Below are positions 34,606 through 46,310 of a stretch of 64,000 nt of DNA, piece after piece. The notes under the pieces were generated by a model. It had not been told where the DNA came from, searched no databases, and worked only from the letters and a program-made list of their open reading frames with translations. Source of the DNA: Thozetella sp. PMI_491. Its lineage: Eukaryota > Ascomycota > Sordariomycetes > Chaetosphaeriales > Chaetosphaeriaceae. The position numbers and the translations under genes were made by a program. The DNA lies in NCBI GenBank assembly GCA_021432635.1, contig MU270083.1:66114-130113 (forward strand). The letters are read 5' to 3'. Each line of letters opens with the position of its first letter. Position 1 is the stretch's first letter.

Positions 34606-37600
34606 TGGCCTTGGGGTGGAAGGAAAGAAGAAAAGAAGTGGAGGGGGGTAGCTGTTCGAGCGCCCATCCTTCATTGCATCATCACAGGCTGTCGCAGACG
34701 CGCTGGCTCCTTCGCCCGGGGCGCCGGCAAAGGCAGCGAGGGAGCCGTGTAGAAGGTAGAGCTAGTGGATAAGGTCCCCTGGCCTTGCATTCTGAGGATC
34801 CCGCCAGCGTCGATGGGATCAACTACGTTGGTACAGTGAGGTACAAGGCGGTACATTGGGGGGTACCTCGACAAACGCCCCTCCCCCCCCGGCCGCACGG
34901 GGGGCGTAGGTGAGCTGTTCGACCACGGATCCCGACTTTCCACGCTAGCCCAGCCTGAGTAAGCTCTGCAGTTGCCCGGGGAGGAATAGCCCCAACGCTC
35001 TGGTCCAGCGTGGCAGCCCGTGGGCAGGAAGAGCTGCCCAGCCCATCATGTGCGACCCGACAGGCAGTTGGTGCAAAGTACAAACAAACCTCAGTGCTTG
35101 TTCGTCCTGAGGCTGCAAGGACCATTGTGGATCAAGGTTCCTCGCCGAAGGAGATACCTTGCAGCTGGGCTCTCTCACGAGGGAAGGAAGCGGGGGGGGG
35201 GGGGGCCTCACGGTTCTCTCGCTTTGAACGATTTGGCCGATGGAGCTGGTCGCATGCAATTAGGCGAGCTTCCGCTGTAAGGCTGGGCTCGTACTTCGTA
35301 GAGCTCTCAATCCGAGCTACACGAAGCAAGCGCCCCTCCCCTGCCCGAGTCTTGGCCAATGCCGTGTTGTGCTAGCTGTATCTCCCGTGGATCGCCAAAA
35401 CGGAGCTCCGTTTTTCTGTCAGTCCACCGTTTCGGCGCTGCTTCTTCGTTGTTGTCTCCCAAGGTTGGGTAAGACCTTCTCTCTCTGCCTTAACCCAAGG
35501 TACTGCCTCTCGCTCTCGTCCTCATGCTTTCTTTTGACCCCCCTCCAATTTGTCCCCCTTCCCCCCCCCAATCTCCTTTCTAGCCTCCCTCCCTATACTT
35601 ACCTTTCCTCTCGCTCTCGCTCTCCTTATCATACAAACACACTCACCCCACCAACGTACTCGTTATCCGCCACCTGCTCCCGGCCGCCCTATAATGAGGG
35701 TAGGTCGAGCCCACTTTCACCCTTTTGGGGGAAGGCGGCCACATCGAAAGCACAACCACGTCAAATTGCAGCCGCATGCCCGTTGCTAATGCCTCGGTTA
35801 CTGAATGCGAGGTGCAAGGCGTGAGTCTTTGAGGGGCGCCGTGCCTCTTGCCTCTCTCCCTGGACATGGGACACCGCTGCGGTGGTTGATGAATCACCAC
35901 ACCTGCAGTCTCTACGCGACCCAAGCCCCACTGGCTAGGCCTTTCGCTCGGAGGACAGTGAGCACTATGCGAAGTTTCTTTCTATAGCGCGCCAGTTGCT
36001 ATGGAGCCCTCGCCGGGGCCGAGAACACAGCGAGCCGAGAATTCGACGGCGTCGGTGCCGCTGGTGCATGAATAAGAGACTCGCCTACAGTTCGAGTCTG
36101 CCCCCCTCCCTGTCGCCAATACCTGCTACCATGCCATGGCTTGCTAAAATGGGGTTACTAGTGTTGCGACCCTTGTGCAACAGCCAGATGCAGAGCACCG
36201 TCGCAGCAGCGAGAGTTCGCCCTGCCACAGTGCTTCTTGGAAAATGGCATCTCTTACACGTCTAGTGACGGCCCAACCCCCTGGGCTGGCTAGAGCAGAA
36301 GGGGACGGGCAGGGGACGGGATGGTGGCCCTCGTGATCTGTCAAGTCGCTGGGCTCATCGATTTGAGTTCGGCAATGTGGCGCATCGGCCTCGGCATGCC
36401 ATTACTCGCCGGCGCGAGCATCCACAGCAGTTATGTCATTGCCAACCGTGCTCGCGCGTGGGCGGGCACGGATTGGAGAAAATAGGGTCGTAAGGCGTAG
36501 GGCATGCCTCAGCGGGCGCCGGATTCCCCTCCCCGGCATGACGACAGCACGACAGTGGCTCGTAGGTTGACCATGCACAAGGGGCAGCCTGGCATTCGAT
36601 ATCCGTCCCAGCACCACTTCCCAATTTAGGGAGAGCCCTGGTCCGCGTAGCAAAACAAAGGGCTCCAATGAGACGGCCTGGAAAGCTGCCCTAGTATTCC
36701 CCCCCCCGGAGGCGACAAACCGCTCGGTTGGTCCGCTCGCTCGGGCTGATCCAAACTCCGCCGCCAACGCAGATCGAACATGGCTTTGTCACGAGCCAAG
36801 TGGCAGCCCAGGGTTCCTAGGGTCGTCTCCCGCGCGGGAACTTTTTTTGTGCGATCTACGGAGGTCGTCCCACATACAACACAACTATCCGTGCTAAGGG
36901 CTAGGAAGATCCCGTTATCCCTGAGGCAGGGCGGTCAGGGTGCTGAGTCCGAATTGGGTCCGCGCCGCTGTGTCAGCAGCACCCTCCTCACCAACATACC
37001 GGGTCCAGATGGGCGGTCCCGAGCTCACGGTTCCAGTGACTCTTTTTTTGTTCTATTTCCCTTGTTCTCAACTCGGACAAAGCTACGTAGTATGGGGATC
37101 CCTGCCGGTCTGGGGTAGATCTCGCTTCCGATTTCTTCCACCCAGGAAGAAGAATAAGACGGTGGCGAGATTGATGTGATCAGGCCACCTCCAGTGCTGT
37201 AGGAAATGCAAGTCGTGGAAAGCTCTTTCGGCTTCGCACCCCGATTTGGTGTGCGACTGGCGGCACAGATCTGCCGCGTCACCGCTTTGGGGTCCGTTTC
37301 CGGGCAGATTAAGGGTACATTTGACACTGGACTGGCGCCTCCGTTTCTAGCCAAATGCTCATCGTTTGACCCTGACGCGAAATGCCTCAGGGGCTACGAG
37401 TCACCTGGGCACTGGGGTCGGAGCGGTTTTTTTTTCTTTCTTTTTTTCCGCAGGGCGTGGGTCCACCCCGGCGCAAACAGGCCGAGCCCGGTCGGTGGAG
37501 GGTAACGGAGTTCCGGGGTTCGGCCTCCGACATCAAGGCCGAGCCTTCTCCATTCGGTGGTTCGTCGGTCGACAGGGCGAGGAAATGACATCTCCTGACT

Positions 37601-39261
37601 CTGCCCTCTCCGACGTATCTCAGATCGCGCACGATTCAGGCACGAGAGGCCAAAAAACCCGCAGCAGGTTTATGATCACACGACCACGTCTGCAACCCGG
37701 GAGCTTTTCGTTTGCGGCTTTTCCTGGCCTCGTTTCTCGGAAACGAGGCGGCGCCCAGTCGCGCAGGGCCGACGCGATGCCCCTCTCTCCTTCACCCTGT
37801 CGTTTTTATGCATTAGCAGCTCCGAGCAACATCCGGGGACAACTGGAAATGACCAGCCTTCGGTCGGAGGAAGCTAGCTAAACGCCGGCATCGCGATCGG
37901 CAGCAACTGCCGAGTGTATCGAGAGACAATCCAGCCTTGTCCCGAACGGGATCGCACCATGGCTAACTGTCAATGCCAAATGCTACATCATAGACGTCCG
38001 TTATCTTGCGACGGGCACAGGGCGCGTGCCTGGTTCCACTGCCGTCTAGATGCCTCGGCTACCCAGGTCCCCCCCAGTCGTGCAGTACAGTAGAAGTAGG
38101 ACGCCTGGGCAGGAACTGGCCCCGAACCCCAGTCTGCGAGACGCCAGGACCCCGAGATCTGTGTACGGAGTGCATACAGGAGAATGCGAGCTGCTTACAC
38201 AGAGAGCGTTGCGCTCAGTCCGGACCCAGGCTCGGTTGGGCAATATGTCTTCACAAGTCAGATAGAGAGGCCGGTGGCACGGCACGCGCATATGCACTAA
38301 ATTGCCGGACTAGGGAAGATTTCTCGACCTACAGACCTTACCTTCTAGCTAGAACACACCAAGCTAGTCGGTGCATCGAATCAGCGAACGCCTGTGCCTA
38401 TGCATGTCCCGCAATGGCATCGCTCGCTCGCTGTCGCGAGATGAGAGGCCGGTTGCTGACTGTGCGGCTCCTCCGCTCGATGCCTTGCATACTACCCTTG
38501 ACGTCAACCCATACCCAAGGCTCCGTGTCCTGACCGAGACCCAAGCCGAGAGCTAGGTGTGACGGGAGGAGCTAGCCGCCATCACATCACAGAGCCCGGC
38601 CCCCCTGCCGGTGACGACTACGACGGACGGGCCGGATGGGTGGGCCGCGGCCGGTCGTCACGCCCTAGAGGCCCGGCCCGGCGCTAAGCGACACCTTCTC
38701 GATACCATCGTCGAAGATGGCGTGCGCGACACAGCTTTCCAACTACCGTCTCGTTTACTGCCCTTTGCCCGTGTATAGTAGGCCGTGTCTTGGAGTTCGT
38801 TTGGGTGGGAACCCCTGAGTGAGGCCTCATCTGCAGACAGATCGTGGCTAACGGTATCTGAAACCAACAACACCCCTGCGTCGAACAAATCTGCCCCCCA
38901 CGAAAGCCTTGGGCCACCAAGGCGATTAGCTCTTGCAGGTTCAATTCGGGTAAAAGGCGTCCTGAATACTACCAGGAGTCGCGCTGCGGCAGGGCGCTTC
39001 GGGGCCGCCGTACAGGGCCCATGAACCCCCTCTTTACCTTTCCCGGTCTGCAAAGCCTCCTTCCAGCACCAACACAGCGGCTGGACCACCCTTCCAGGTC
39101 AGGATGTAACCCTTTGGAAATCGTATCGCCCGTTTGAGATGGGCAGCTGCGCGGAGGCCGTCGGGGGTTGCAGCCTGTATTTATGGTAGATAGTACCAAC
39201 CCCTCTATCCGCCGCCTTGAACCACCTCCGTTGGGCTCTACGGCAATTAAGCCAAGTTCCA

Positions 39262-41258
39262 ATGTCCATCATGTCTAGCAGCAACGACCTCCTTGTGGCC
39301 GACGAAGATGCACGGCGGGACTCTGTAGCAGCGAGTTCTACGGTCCAGCCAGCCGCGACAGCGCCGAGTAGAAGCCGACAAAGCCTCAGTCGAAGGCGGA
39401 CTCGGTCAACAAGATCTGCCCAGGTTCATACTGAAGGCGCTGCATCAACATCAGGATCAGGGCTGCCTTCATCTTCAGGTCTAACGCCAGTGACGACACC
39501 AACCAAACACGCCGCCGGAAAGACTACTTCGAGAGAGCGGGCGGCCAGAGATGGGATCGCGCTCCCGCGCCAGCGTGCGATGGTGGCAGTTTTACCGCCC
39601 ACGCCTGAAAGTTCCTCGGCAGACGGACCTGGATCGTCGTCGTCGAAGCGTCACTCCCAGAATGATGACGATGACACCGTTGTCCCAGACCCTCAGGACG
39701 ACGAGACACCGGCCGACGGTCCGTCACGGGCGTCCGAGACACCGCCAGACGCGAAGAGGCCGAGGCGAAATAATACCGCTCTGGAAGGCTCCTCCAAAAG
39801 GCTAAGGGTTTCTCAGGGAACCACTTCCGCCGCGATGCCAGAGTCTTCGTCATCGATCCCCAATACCCCCACGCGATCTTCGCTCCTTGGTCGCGGAGGT
39901 TCCCGTCCCGCTCGATCGCGGGTTGTGAGCGCGCCGGCTCTAGGTACCTCAGTGGCAGGCTCCGATGCCACCCGGCCTTCCACCGCCCTCCGCAGCAGAA
40001 CCGACCCGACCCCGAGCGGCTTTAGAGATCGCGAGAGGAACATAGACACCAAGATCGATAGCTATCTGCGTGAGCCTACCCCAGATCCCGATTCAGCGAA
40101 AGAGCGAGGCTATGTCTATATCATACCGGTCTGGTATGCAGGCCAAAAGATCTTAAAGATCGGGAGCACCGCCCAAGTAGACCCAGAAAAAAGGATCAAA
40201 GAGATCGAGGCCAAGTGCACAGTGCTCAACCTCGAAACGTTGGACGTTGTGTATTCTCCTTATCAACAGCACTACAAACGAGCAGAGAGACTCGCCCAGC
40301 TCGAGCTGGACACATACATGTACGAATTTAAATGCTCATGCTCAAATAAGCACAGAGAGTTCTTTGACGTGGACATGGGTATCGCATGGCGGTCCGTCGA
40401 CCGTTGGATCCGCTTGTACGTATTCCAGAGTCAACTTGTCCCTTTCCAACTTTATAGGTAGCGCACGAATGAACAATCGGAGCAGATTGTTACCCATTCG
40501 AGGTTTTCGGGAATTTCTAAACTACGATCAAGACAATTACTAACTCTAGATATGGTAGTTGCGACATGAACCCGTGGTACCAGGACTTAGACAAGCGTCT
40601 GAAATCGCCAAGGAAATCATCGAGCGCCTCTTTAAAGCCTCTCTGGAACGACCGGCTTACCAAGCGAAGACAATATCATACCACGATAGAAGCCGATGAC
40701 CACAATGAGAGGCACAAACATTGGGAGGAGTTTGTAAATATGAAGTTCGTGGATTACGTGGAATTCGGCATCAAGGCCATTTGGAAGACCTTGATGCCCT
40801 TCCCGTGGCAAACTTTGTCTGTGCTGGAAAGCCTGGTAATTCTCAGTCTCGCCCCGCCGGGCTACCGCTTGTGGGCTTTTGTCGGGCTGTGTGTCATCCT
40901 GCTCTTTGCCCTCTCCGAGGTCCGGATTTACCACCTCGCTGTCTTGCTAGGGGATGCGGCGATGCTGATCCCGTCGGGTTGGCGGGCAACGCAGTCAAAC
41001 GCGGACAAAGACAACCTGGATCCGAGCGCGGGAGAAGACGCTACGCTGGCGGGCACGTGGCCAGAGGGGAGCCAGGAGGACGAGGGGGAGGAGGGGGAGG
41101 AGGGGGAGGAGGGGGAGGAAGCAAGTTCCAGTTCTTCTCCGCTAGACGGCGGTGGTGAAGCTAGCAGCAGCCATCATCAGGGTCGGGGTGATGATGATGA
41201 TTATGATGATGATGAGGGCAGCGAGGAACAGCCCGAGGATGGGTCACCAGGAACGTAG
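39262..41258 (+). CDS. T5orf172-domain protein with membrane segment and acidic tail
   Basis: Two exons, 39262-40415 and 40550-41258, 620 residues. The 134-nt intron starts GTACGT and ends with a perfect TACTAAC branch site and TCTAG; it joins DRWIRL to YGSCDMNPWYQDLDKRL. Residues 1 to about 280 are Ser/Thr/Pro-rich and unordered with two basic patches (KRPRRN; SRRRTRSTRS). The T5orf172 (DUF1766, GIY-YIG-like fold) domain is about 282-385: GYVYIIPVW, LKIGSTAQVDPEKRI, then CSCSNKHREFFDVD. The next part (LKPLWNDRLTKRR, RHKHWEEFV) matches the usual C-terminal extension of fungal members. Two hydrophobic stretches follow (about 473-525), then EEG repeats and Asp runs to the end. Starts at 39262 or 39271 are both possible; the frame opens earlier at a TTG. 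Whether the domain cuts nucleic acid is unknown. I am sure of the family and fairly sure of the join. Confidence 0.82.
41082..41117 (+). repeat. 9-bp coding repeat (GAGGGGGAG), four copies
   Basis: Four perfect copies of GAGGGGGAG encode the acidic EGE repeat near the C-terminus of the T5orf172 protein. A (GAT)n-like tract at about 41188-41218 encodes an Asp run in the same tail. Confidence 0.85.
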
Positions 41259-44200
41259 TAGGCACATGTTTTTTATATTTAGCCCCGAGATCGTCTACGA
41301 TATACTTAGACCAATTTCCACTGCTATCAATCCATCCGTTCGACCCGGCACCGTCCTACTACGGGGATATTGAGGGTAAGTTGGAGTTTTCGGTTGAACT
41401 AGCCCGAGAGCTCACCCATGATCCTTGACTCAAGGACGTTAATGACATATGTATTGGCGAAGTCATCTTCTAGCGAAATCTACTCGGATGTAGCCTAGAG
41501 CTCTCCAAGAGGCGTCGGATTGCTAGTCATATGCCGCGTGGCTGATAATAGAAGAGGAATGCGTGAGGAATTATGTCTGCCTTTGGCATTGCTCTGAGCT
41601 GTATTGATCGTCAGCTTTTACCGAATCAAGTATTCTCGCATTCCATGGCTACTCCCGGTGCAGAGCTCTAGACCTCGAATTAGCATCTTGACGCGGACTT
41701 TCGACCTGTAGCTTTGTACGAAAACCATGGGTACCACTCGTACTTCTCGACAGCCTACATTTGTTTGAAATCCTACAAGGTGGCTTTCTGTGCAAATCAG
41801 AGGACTCAGCGGTGGAGCCGTGCCCGTGAGATGTTGCTTTTCTCTTTACTAGCTGGCCCGGTTGAAATGCAATGGGGTAGAAGTGGTGACCATGAAGTAC
41901 CTACTAAGCAATCCTATCTATTTTGCTAACTCGAGATGCCTCTAGCCGGTTGTAGTGAGGGGTGTGGGCGCGTCTCTCTGCCTTGAGCCAGTTTAGAAGA
42001 AAGGCCTAGTGGGTTTTGCAATGCTCGCAGTTGGCTTAGGTTACCAAGGTACTGTTGTTGAAAATGTGTGCTTGCTATCTCTGCGCCATTGTAAACATAA
42101 CAGTATGGTCTCTGGTTTGTTATGTTGCTGTGTCTTCATTAATAGGAGACGGCTAACGGCACGAAAACTGCCTGCAGGACTGCGCTACTTAATGGAAGAA
42201 CGTAGCGAACGGGAAAATAGAATATATAGATACGGACATCGACAGTGCTATCAAGAACAAGATGACGTACGACTGGGCCGTCTGCGCCTAACCTTCGGCA
42301 ACTCGATCCTGTAGTGCATATCTTGGGCCTTATACGAGGAAAGCCTGCTAGAACCACGCCCCCTTGTTATTCTACTTTCTTTAGAAGCGCATTACTATAA
42401 CTTGGTCGATTTTTAGGGTTCCTAGAAAGGAAAAAAGGAAAAAAACTAAACTACGAATCCAGGCAAGCTCAGGTGCTGTCAGGAGCCAAGATGATCACTA
42501 GGCAGCTCAGGGAACTGCTAGCTAGACCTACTAGGCCCGCGAGGCAAGAGCCGTACAAACCTGCGGCCTAAATAAGAGTAGGGGGAAGAACGCTGGCTTA
42601 GTATGGTAGGTTGGGATGGTAAACGCAATGGTGCTCCGAACTACACCACAATGTCACCTTGTGGCGTAGCGCAACGAAGGCCCAATTGGGTATACAACAA
42701 GACAACTCCGATCTGCATCAACCACGCCCTGCCGGTATGGTCACGGGGCATATCCCCAGAACATGCCGGCTGGTCAATCTCTCCGACGGGTTTATATCGC
42801 ACGGGCCTAGGGCTTCGGGCTGGGTGACAAACTCCGGCCGCCGGAGCTCGGCCATTTCGGATTTGTCATGTTGGATTTGTCAACATGCGGGCTATGGAGC
42901 CCAGAACAGGAATAAGGGTCTCGGCAAGCGATCAAGTTGCACTTAGCTGGCAAAAGTCTTCAAAGGCCACCCAGCGATGCCTGGCGAAAGTGCAGTAAAC
43001 GCCCTGCGAAAGAGAGTTCCAGAGGCGAAAGCTTCAGAACAGTCTCGGTCGCCTAGCCTGCAAGCCACCCACCCAGCCATATATCCACACACCCGTCGAC
43101 CGTTTGCTCGGAGCTTGTCGTGTCACCGTTATCTTTTTCAGCCGAAACGGCGTCTCGACCGCCTTTTCGGACTTATAAAGCACATTGCTGACGAGTGGCG
43201 GCGATAAGATTCCGCGGCTTTACTCCGTACGAGACCGAAGCTAGGCCTTGTCGCTTCTCCGGCAGCGGGGTTTCAAGACCTGGCCAGGGGAAGAGTAGGT
43301 TAGGAAGATATAGGTAAGGGACAAATGCATCTAACGTGAAGAAGTTTAGAGGCCCGTGGCTGGTCTTAGTCGCGATGAACCGCCCGCACCTGTTGAGAAG
43401 TTGACTACCTGGGGCAATGTGACAGCCAGTAAACAATGCCCATGAAACGGCCGCCGACCTACGGTAGCAGGCGTCTTCGACTTGTCGTACATCAAGTATA
43501 GATGATGGGAATTACAGGTGTTAGAGGCATTGAGTATACCCCGCCTTAGTCGTGCCAGCCGTAGGTTGGCGACAGCACTGCGGGAAGCGCGCGTCTGGTG
43601 CCTACCAAGACGAGACTGCTAGATAGAGAATACGCCCTTCTGTGGCGGACGACGATCGACGTGACACGACATAGCAAAGGAAGCACTGAGCTGAGGGGTA
43701 TGGAAGGCAACTGGTACAGTCCAGTTGCCTCAAAGCTCACCGCTTGGAGAGACAGGTGTCTCATGAATACACCCGAGACACACCGAGATATACATACCCG
43801 TAGTCACCTTAAGGATACTCGATCAAGGCTCCGTAGGACGATTACCAACAACCATCCTTGGGATAAGGGAATTTCCTACCTGGCACTACAATAAAATCAC
43901 CAGAGCATGGAGAGAAGCAGGAGTCTTGTACTGTTCAGAGGTGGCCTCGCCATTTATTACTTATTACTACACGTGACATATCCACCAGGGTATATATTGG
44001 ACGGAGTCTTCCACCTCGCTCTTTGTGCCAGCAATGATACAATGATACACTAGAAAACACACAAACCCCAAGGCCAACCGTAAATGCTTTTTGTTGCGTC
44101 GTTAAGGATCGTAAGAATGAGACCAAGCTTGGGCCCGGACGACCCAGCTCTGTAACGCATGCTCGCGCGTGAATGCATGTCCACTTTCCAGTCCATGCTG

Positions 44201-44297
44201 CCCGTGCCGGGGCTTCCCCTTCTCTATATCTACACTAATCGAACCACGTACCCAGTGGCGCCTCAGCGTTATCCGGATCGGAATGAAACGGATCCGC
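41259..44297. other. Intergenic, convergent 3' ends
   Basis: Both neighbours end here. The DNA at about 41.4-42.5 kb is less GC-rich than most of the window, without the extreme TA bias of the right end. No frame longer than about 100 codons looks coding. No RNA gene or mobile element recognised. Confidence 0.45.
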
Positions 44298-46001
44298 TTA
44301 GAGGGCAGCGGCGACGGCCATGACGGCGATGGCGAAGCCAAGGCCGGCAGACTTGACACGCTCGCCACCGGCAGTGACGACGACCTGGCCGGTGCTGCTC
44401 GGGGTGAGCTTGCCGGTGCCAGAGGCAGAGCCGCCAGCGGCCTTGGTCGGGCTGGGGAGGGTGGTGGTGAGCTGGGCAGTGTAGGTAGTGACCGGGACGA
44501 TGCCGACCGACTCGCCCTGGGAGGTGAAGCCGACCTGGGGCACGGTGAGGGTGGTGGAGACGACAGCGGTGGTGCTCGAGTTGGGGATGGTCTCGCCGGC
44601 CTCGTTGGTGCAGGGCACAACAGTGGTAGCCACGACAGTGACGGTGGTGTAGACAGCCGGCTGGGTGATGGTCACGGTGGGGGTGACGTAGCTGGTGATG
44701 GTGGCACCGGTGGCAATGGCCGGGTTCTCAGGCATCTGAGGAGCGCAGAGGCCCTGGATGAAGATCACCGACTCGGAGACGATCTCGTCGGTCTCGCCGT
44801 GGGCGTAGATGCAGTCGAAGACCGACTTGATGAAGATCTCGTTGGGGCAGTAGCAGGTCGAGTCAGTGTTGTCCGAGCAGCCGACGGTGAACAGGAAGGT
44901 GTTCAGGCACTTGGGCACGACCTCAGGGCAGGGCAGGGTCTCAACGGGGGTCGAGGGGCCGGTGGAGGTGGGCTTGGGGGTCTCAGTCGCGGTGACGGGG
45001 CACACCGTGGTCGAGACAGCGATGGTAACAACGGTGGTGACGACAGACTCAGCGGGGCAGTTGGTAATAGTAGGAGCACAGCTGGTGATGGTCTGGGTGG
45101 AGGTGGTGAAGATGGTGGAGGTGGTCAGGGACACCGAGGTGGTGCTCTCGACAACCGGGGGCTTGCTGCTCTCCTCAACGGGTGCGCTGCTGCTCTCGAC
45201 AACCGGAGTGCTAGTGCTCGACTCACCAGCAGCAGTGGTGGTGGTGGTGTTGGCAAAGCGAGTAGTAGAAGTCTCCTTGACGGGAGTGGTGGTCTCCGTG
45301 GGGGTGGTCTCCTTGGCAGTGGTGGTGGTCTTCTCCACAGGCTTGGACGTGGTGGTGGTCTTGGGGACCTCGGCGGTGGTGGTGGTCTTGACCTTAGTGG
45401 AGGTGGCCTTGGTGGTGGTGGTCTTGACGACGGTGGTGGACGAGGCCGAGTTACAGTCGAAGGTCATGGTGTGGATGTTGACGCTGCAGGTCGTCTTGGT
45501 GTGGCTGGTCTGGGTAGGGTAGACAATGGTCACGTTCTTGGCACCACCACACTGGGTGTTGACGATGTCGGTACCCTTGCTGCTGCAAGCGTTGCGGTGC
45601 TTGCAGGTGGAGCCATCGGGCATCGAGTAGTGGAACTCGAGGTCGCAGTCGAACTCGGGGACGACGTGCATGCCGCCGAGCGAGAACTTGTCGATCGACG
45701 AGCCGCAGCCGAACGAAGGCGACGAGCTCTTGTCATGGCCGCAGGTGGCACCGATGTAGTTCTGGTTGGTGCGCGGGGCGAAGCGCTTGCCAGAGCCAGA
45801 GCCGCACGTCCAGCCGCCGAACCAGTTGAAGTCCTTGTACTGGTTGAAGCCACCGAGGGGCAGGTCACCGAAGTCGTAGCCGCCCTTCTGGGTGTCGGTG
45901 CACTTGTTGTCGGTGTTGGCGGGGCAAGTGAAGGGGGAAGTACCCTTGAAGCCAGTGGCCGCGGCACCAGCCGCGAAAGCGAGAATAGAAGCAGTCTTCA
46001 T
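44298..46001 (-). CDS. GPI-anchored cell-wall protein with CFEM-like domain
   Basis: Single exon, 567 residues. Signal peptide 1 to about 15 (MKTASILAFAAGAAA). Residues 20-185 form a cysteine-rich N-terminal domain (GYDFGDLPLGGFNQY, FDCDLEFHYSMPDGSTC, NTQCGGAKNVTIVYP) that recurs in fungal surface proteins of this type. Residues about 186-300 are a Thr/Ser/Lys stalk likely to be O-glycosylated. About 357-419 is a CFEM-like domain (LPCPEVVPKC, GCSDNTDSTCYCPN, FDCIY, QGLC) with seven cysteines visible and the Asp before the C-x-C that binds haem in known CFEM proteins. A second Thr-rich part follows, then AGGERVKSAGLGFAIAVMAVAAAL, a GPI-attachment tail. It is probably on the plasma membrane or in the wall. 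The ATG sits in a strong context (AGCTACCATGAAG) and a TATA box lies 0.3 kb upstream. Codon bias is strong enough to leave a 631-codon mirror frame on the other strand. A role in haem or iron uptake is possible but not shown. Confidence 0.9.
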   Translation of the reverse strand: MKTASILAFAAGAAATGFKGTSPFTCPANTDNKCTDTQKGGYDFGDLPLGGFNQYKDFNWFGGWTCGSGSGKRFAPRTNQNYIGATCGHDKSSSPSFGCGSSIDKFSLGGMHVVPEFDCDLEFHYSMPDGSTCKHRNACSSKGTDIVNTQCGGAKNVTIVYPTQTSHTKTTCSVNIHTMTFDCNSASSTTVVKTTTTKATSTKVKTTTTAEVPKTTTTSKPVEKTTTTAKETTPTETTTPVKETSTTRFANTTTTTAAGESSTSTPVVESSSAPVEESSKPPVVESTTSVSLTTSTIFTTSTQTITSCAPTITNCPAESVVTTVVTIAVSTTVCPVTATETPKPTSTGPSTPVETLPCPEVVPKCLNTFLFTVGCSDNTDSTCYCPNEIFIKSVFDCIYAHGETDEIVSESVIFIQGLCAPQMPENPAIATGATITSYVTPTVTITQPAVYTTVTVVATTVVPCTNEAGETIPNSSTTAVVSTTLTVPQVGFTSQGESVGIVPVTTYTAQLTTTLPSPTKAAGGSASGTGKLTPSSTGQVVVTAGGERVKSAGLGFAIAVMAVAAAL

Positions 46002-46302
46002 GGTAGCTGTGTTGGAAACAGTAGAAGAAACGAGCTAGTTGATCTTTGTGATGAGAGTGTCTGATAAGACTTTGAGCGAGTGCTGTTGGTGATGATTGGT
46101 AGTAGTGTCTGGGTCTATACAAGTAGAACGAGAGACAGAAAGGTTCAAGAAACGAAGGTTGAGAGCAAGGAAGCGAATGACTTGACTCTCGAGAAAAGAT
46201 TGTTGAGCGTTTGGTAAAAGAAAAAAGCGACTGTGGGAAGTCTGGCAGCAGATGCTGATGAGTAGGAGAGAGGCATTCCGGAGGGAGGGACAAGAGCACT
46301 CA

Positions 46303-46310
46303 TATATTTA
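46303..46310 (-). promoter_or_regulatory. TATA box of the CFEM-like gene
   Basis: TAAATATA on the minus strand lies about 300 bp before the ATG. The leader between them is C/T-rich on the coding strand (CTTTCTGTCTCTCGTTC), as in strongly expressed fungal genes. Position and leader agree. Confidence 0.5.

Larger units (their letters stand above)
32818..39261. other. 6.4-kb intergenic region, divergent promoters
   Basis: This lies between the minus-strand zinc-cluster gene and the plus-strand T5orf172 gene, so it holds both promoters. The first 1.3 kb, read on the minus strand, is purine/pyrimidine-skewed with small upstream frames and looks like a long leader. Further on are a C15 run (34591-34605), a G14 run (35192-35205), and a pyrimidine-rich stretch (35.4-35.65 kb). 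No gene with a recognisable domain; open frames up to 175 codons (38006-38533) look like chance. Confidence 0.45.

Noticed and set aside
36076-36092. TTCGAGT, a second tRNA-like T loop
   Set aside because: Stem pairing fails and no D arm or acceptor stem is present.
44169-46064. 631-codon plus-strand frame over the CFEM-like gene
   Set aside because: It is the mirror of a strongly biased Thr/Ser gene. Its Gly/Asp/Val-rich product has no family features.
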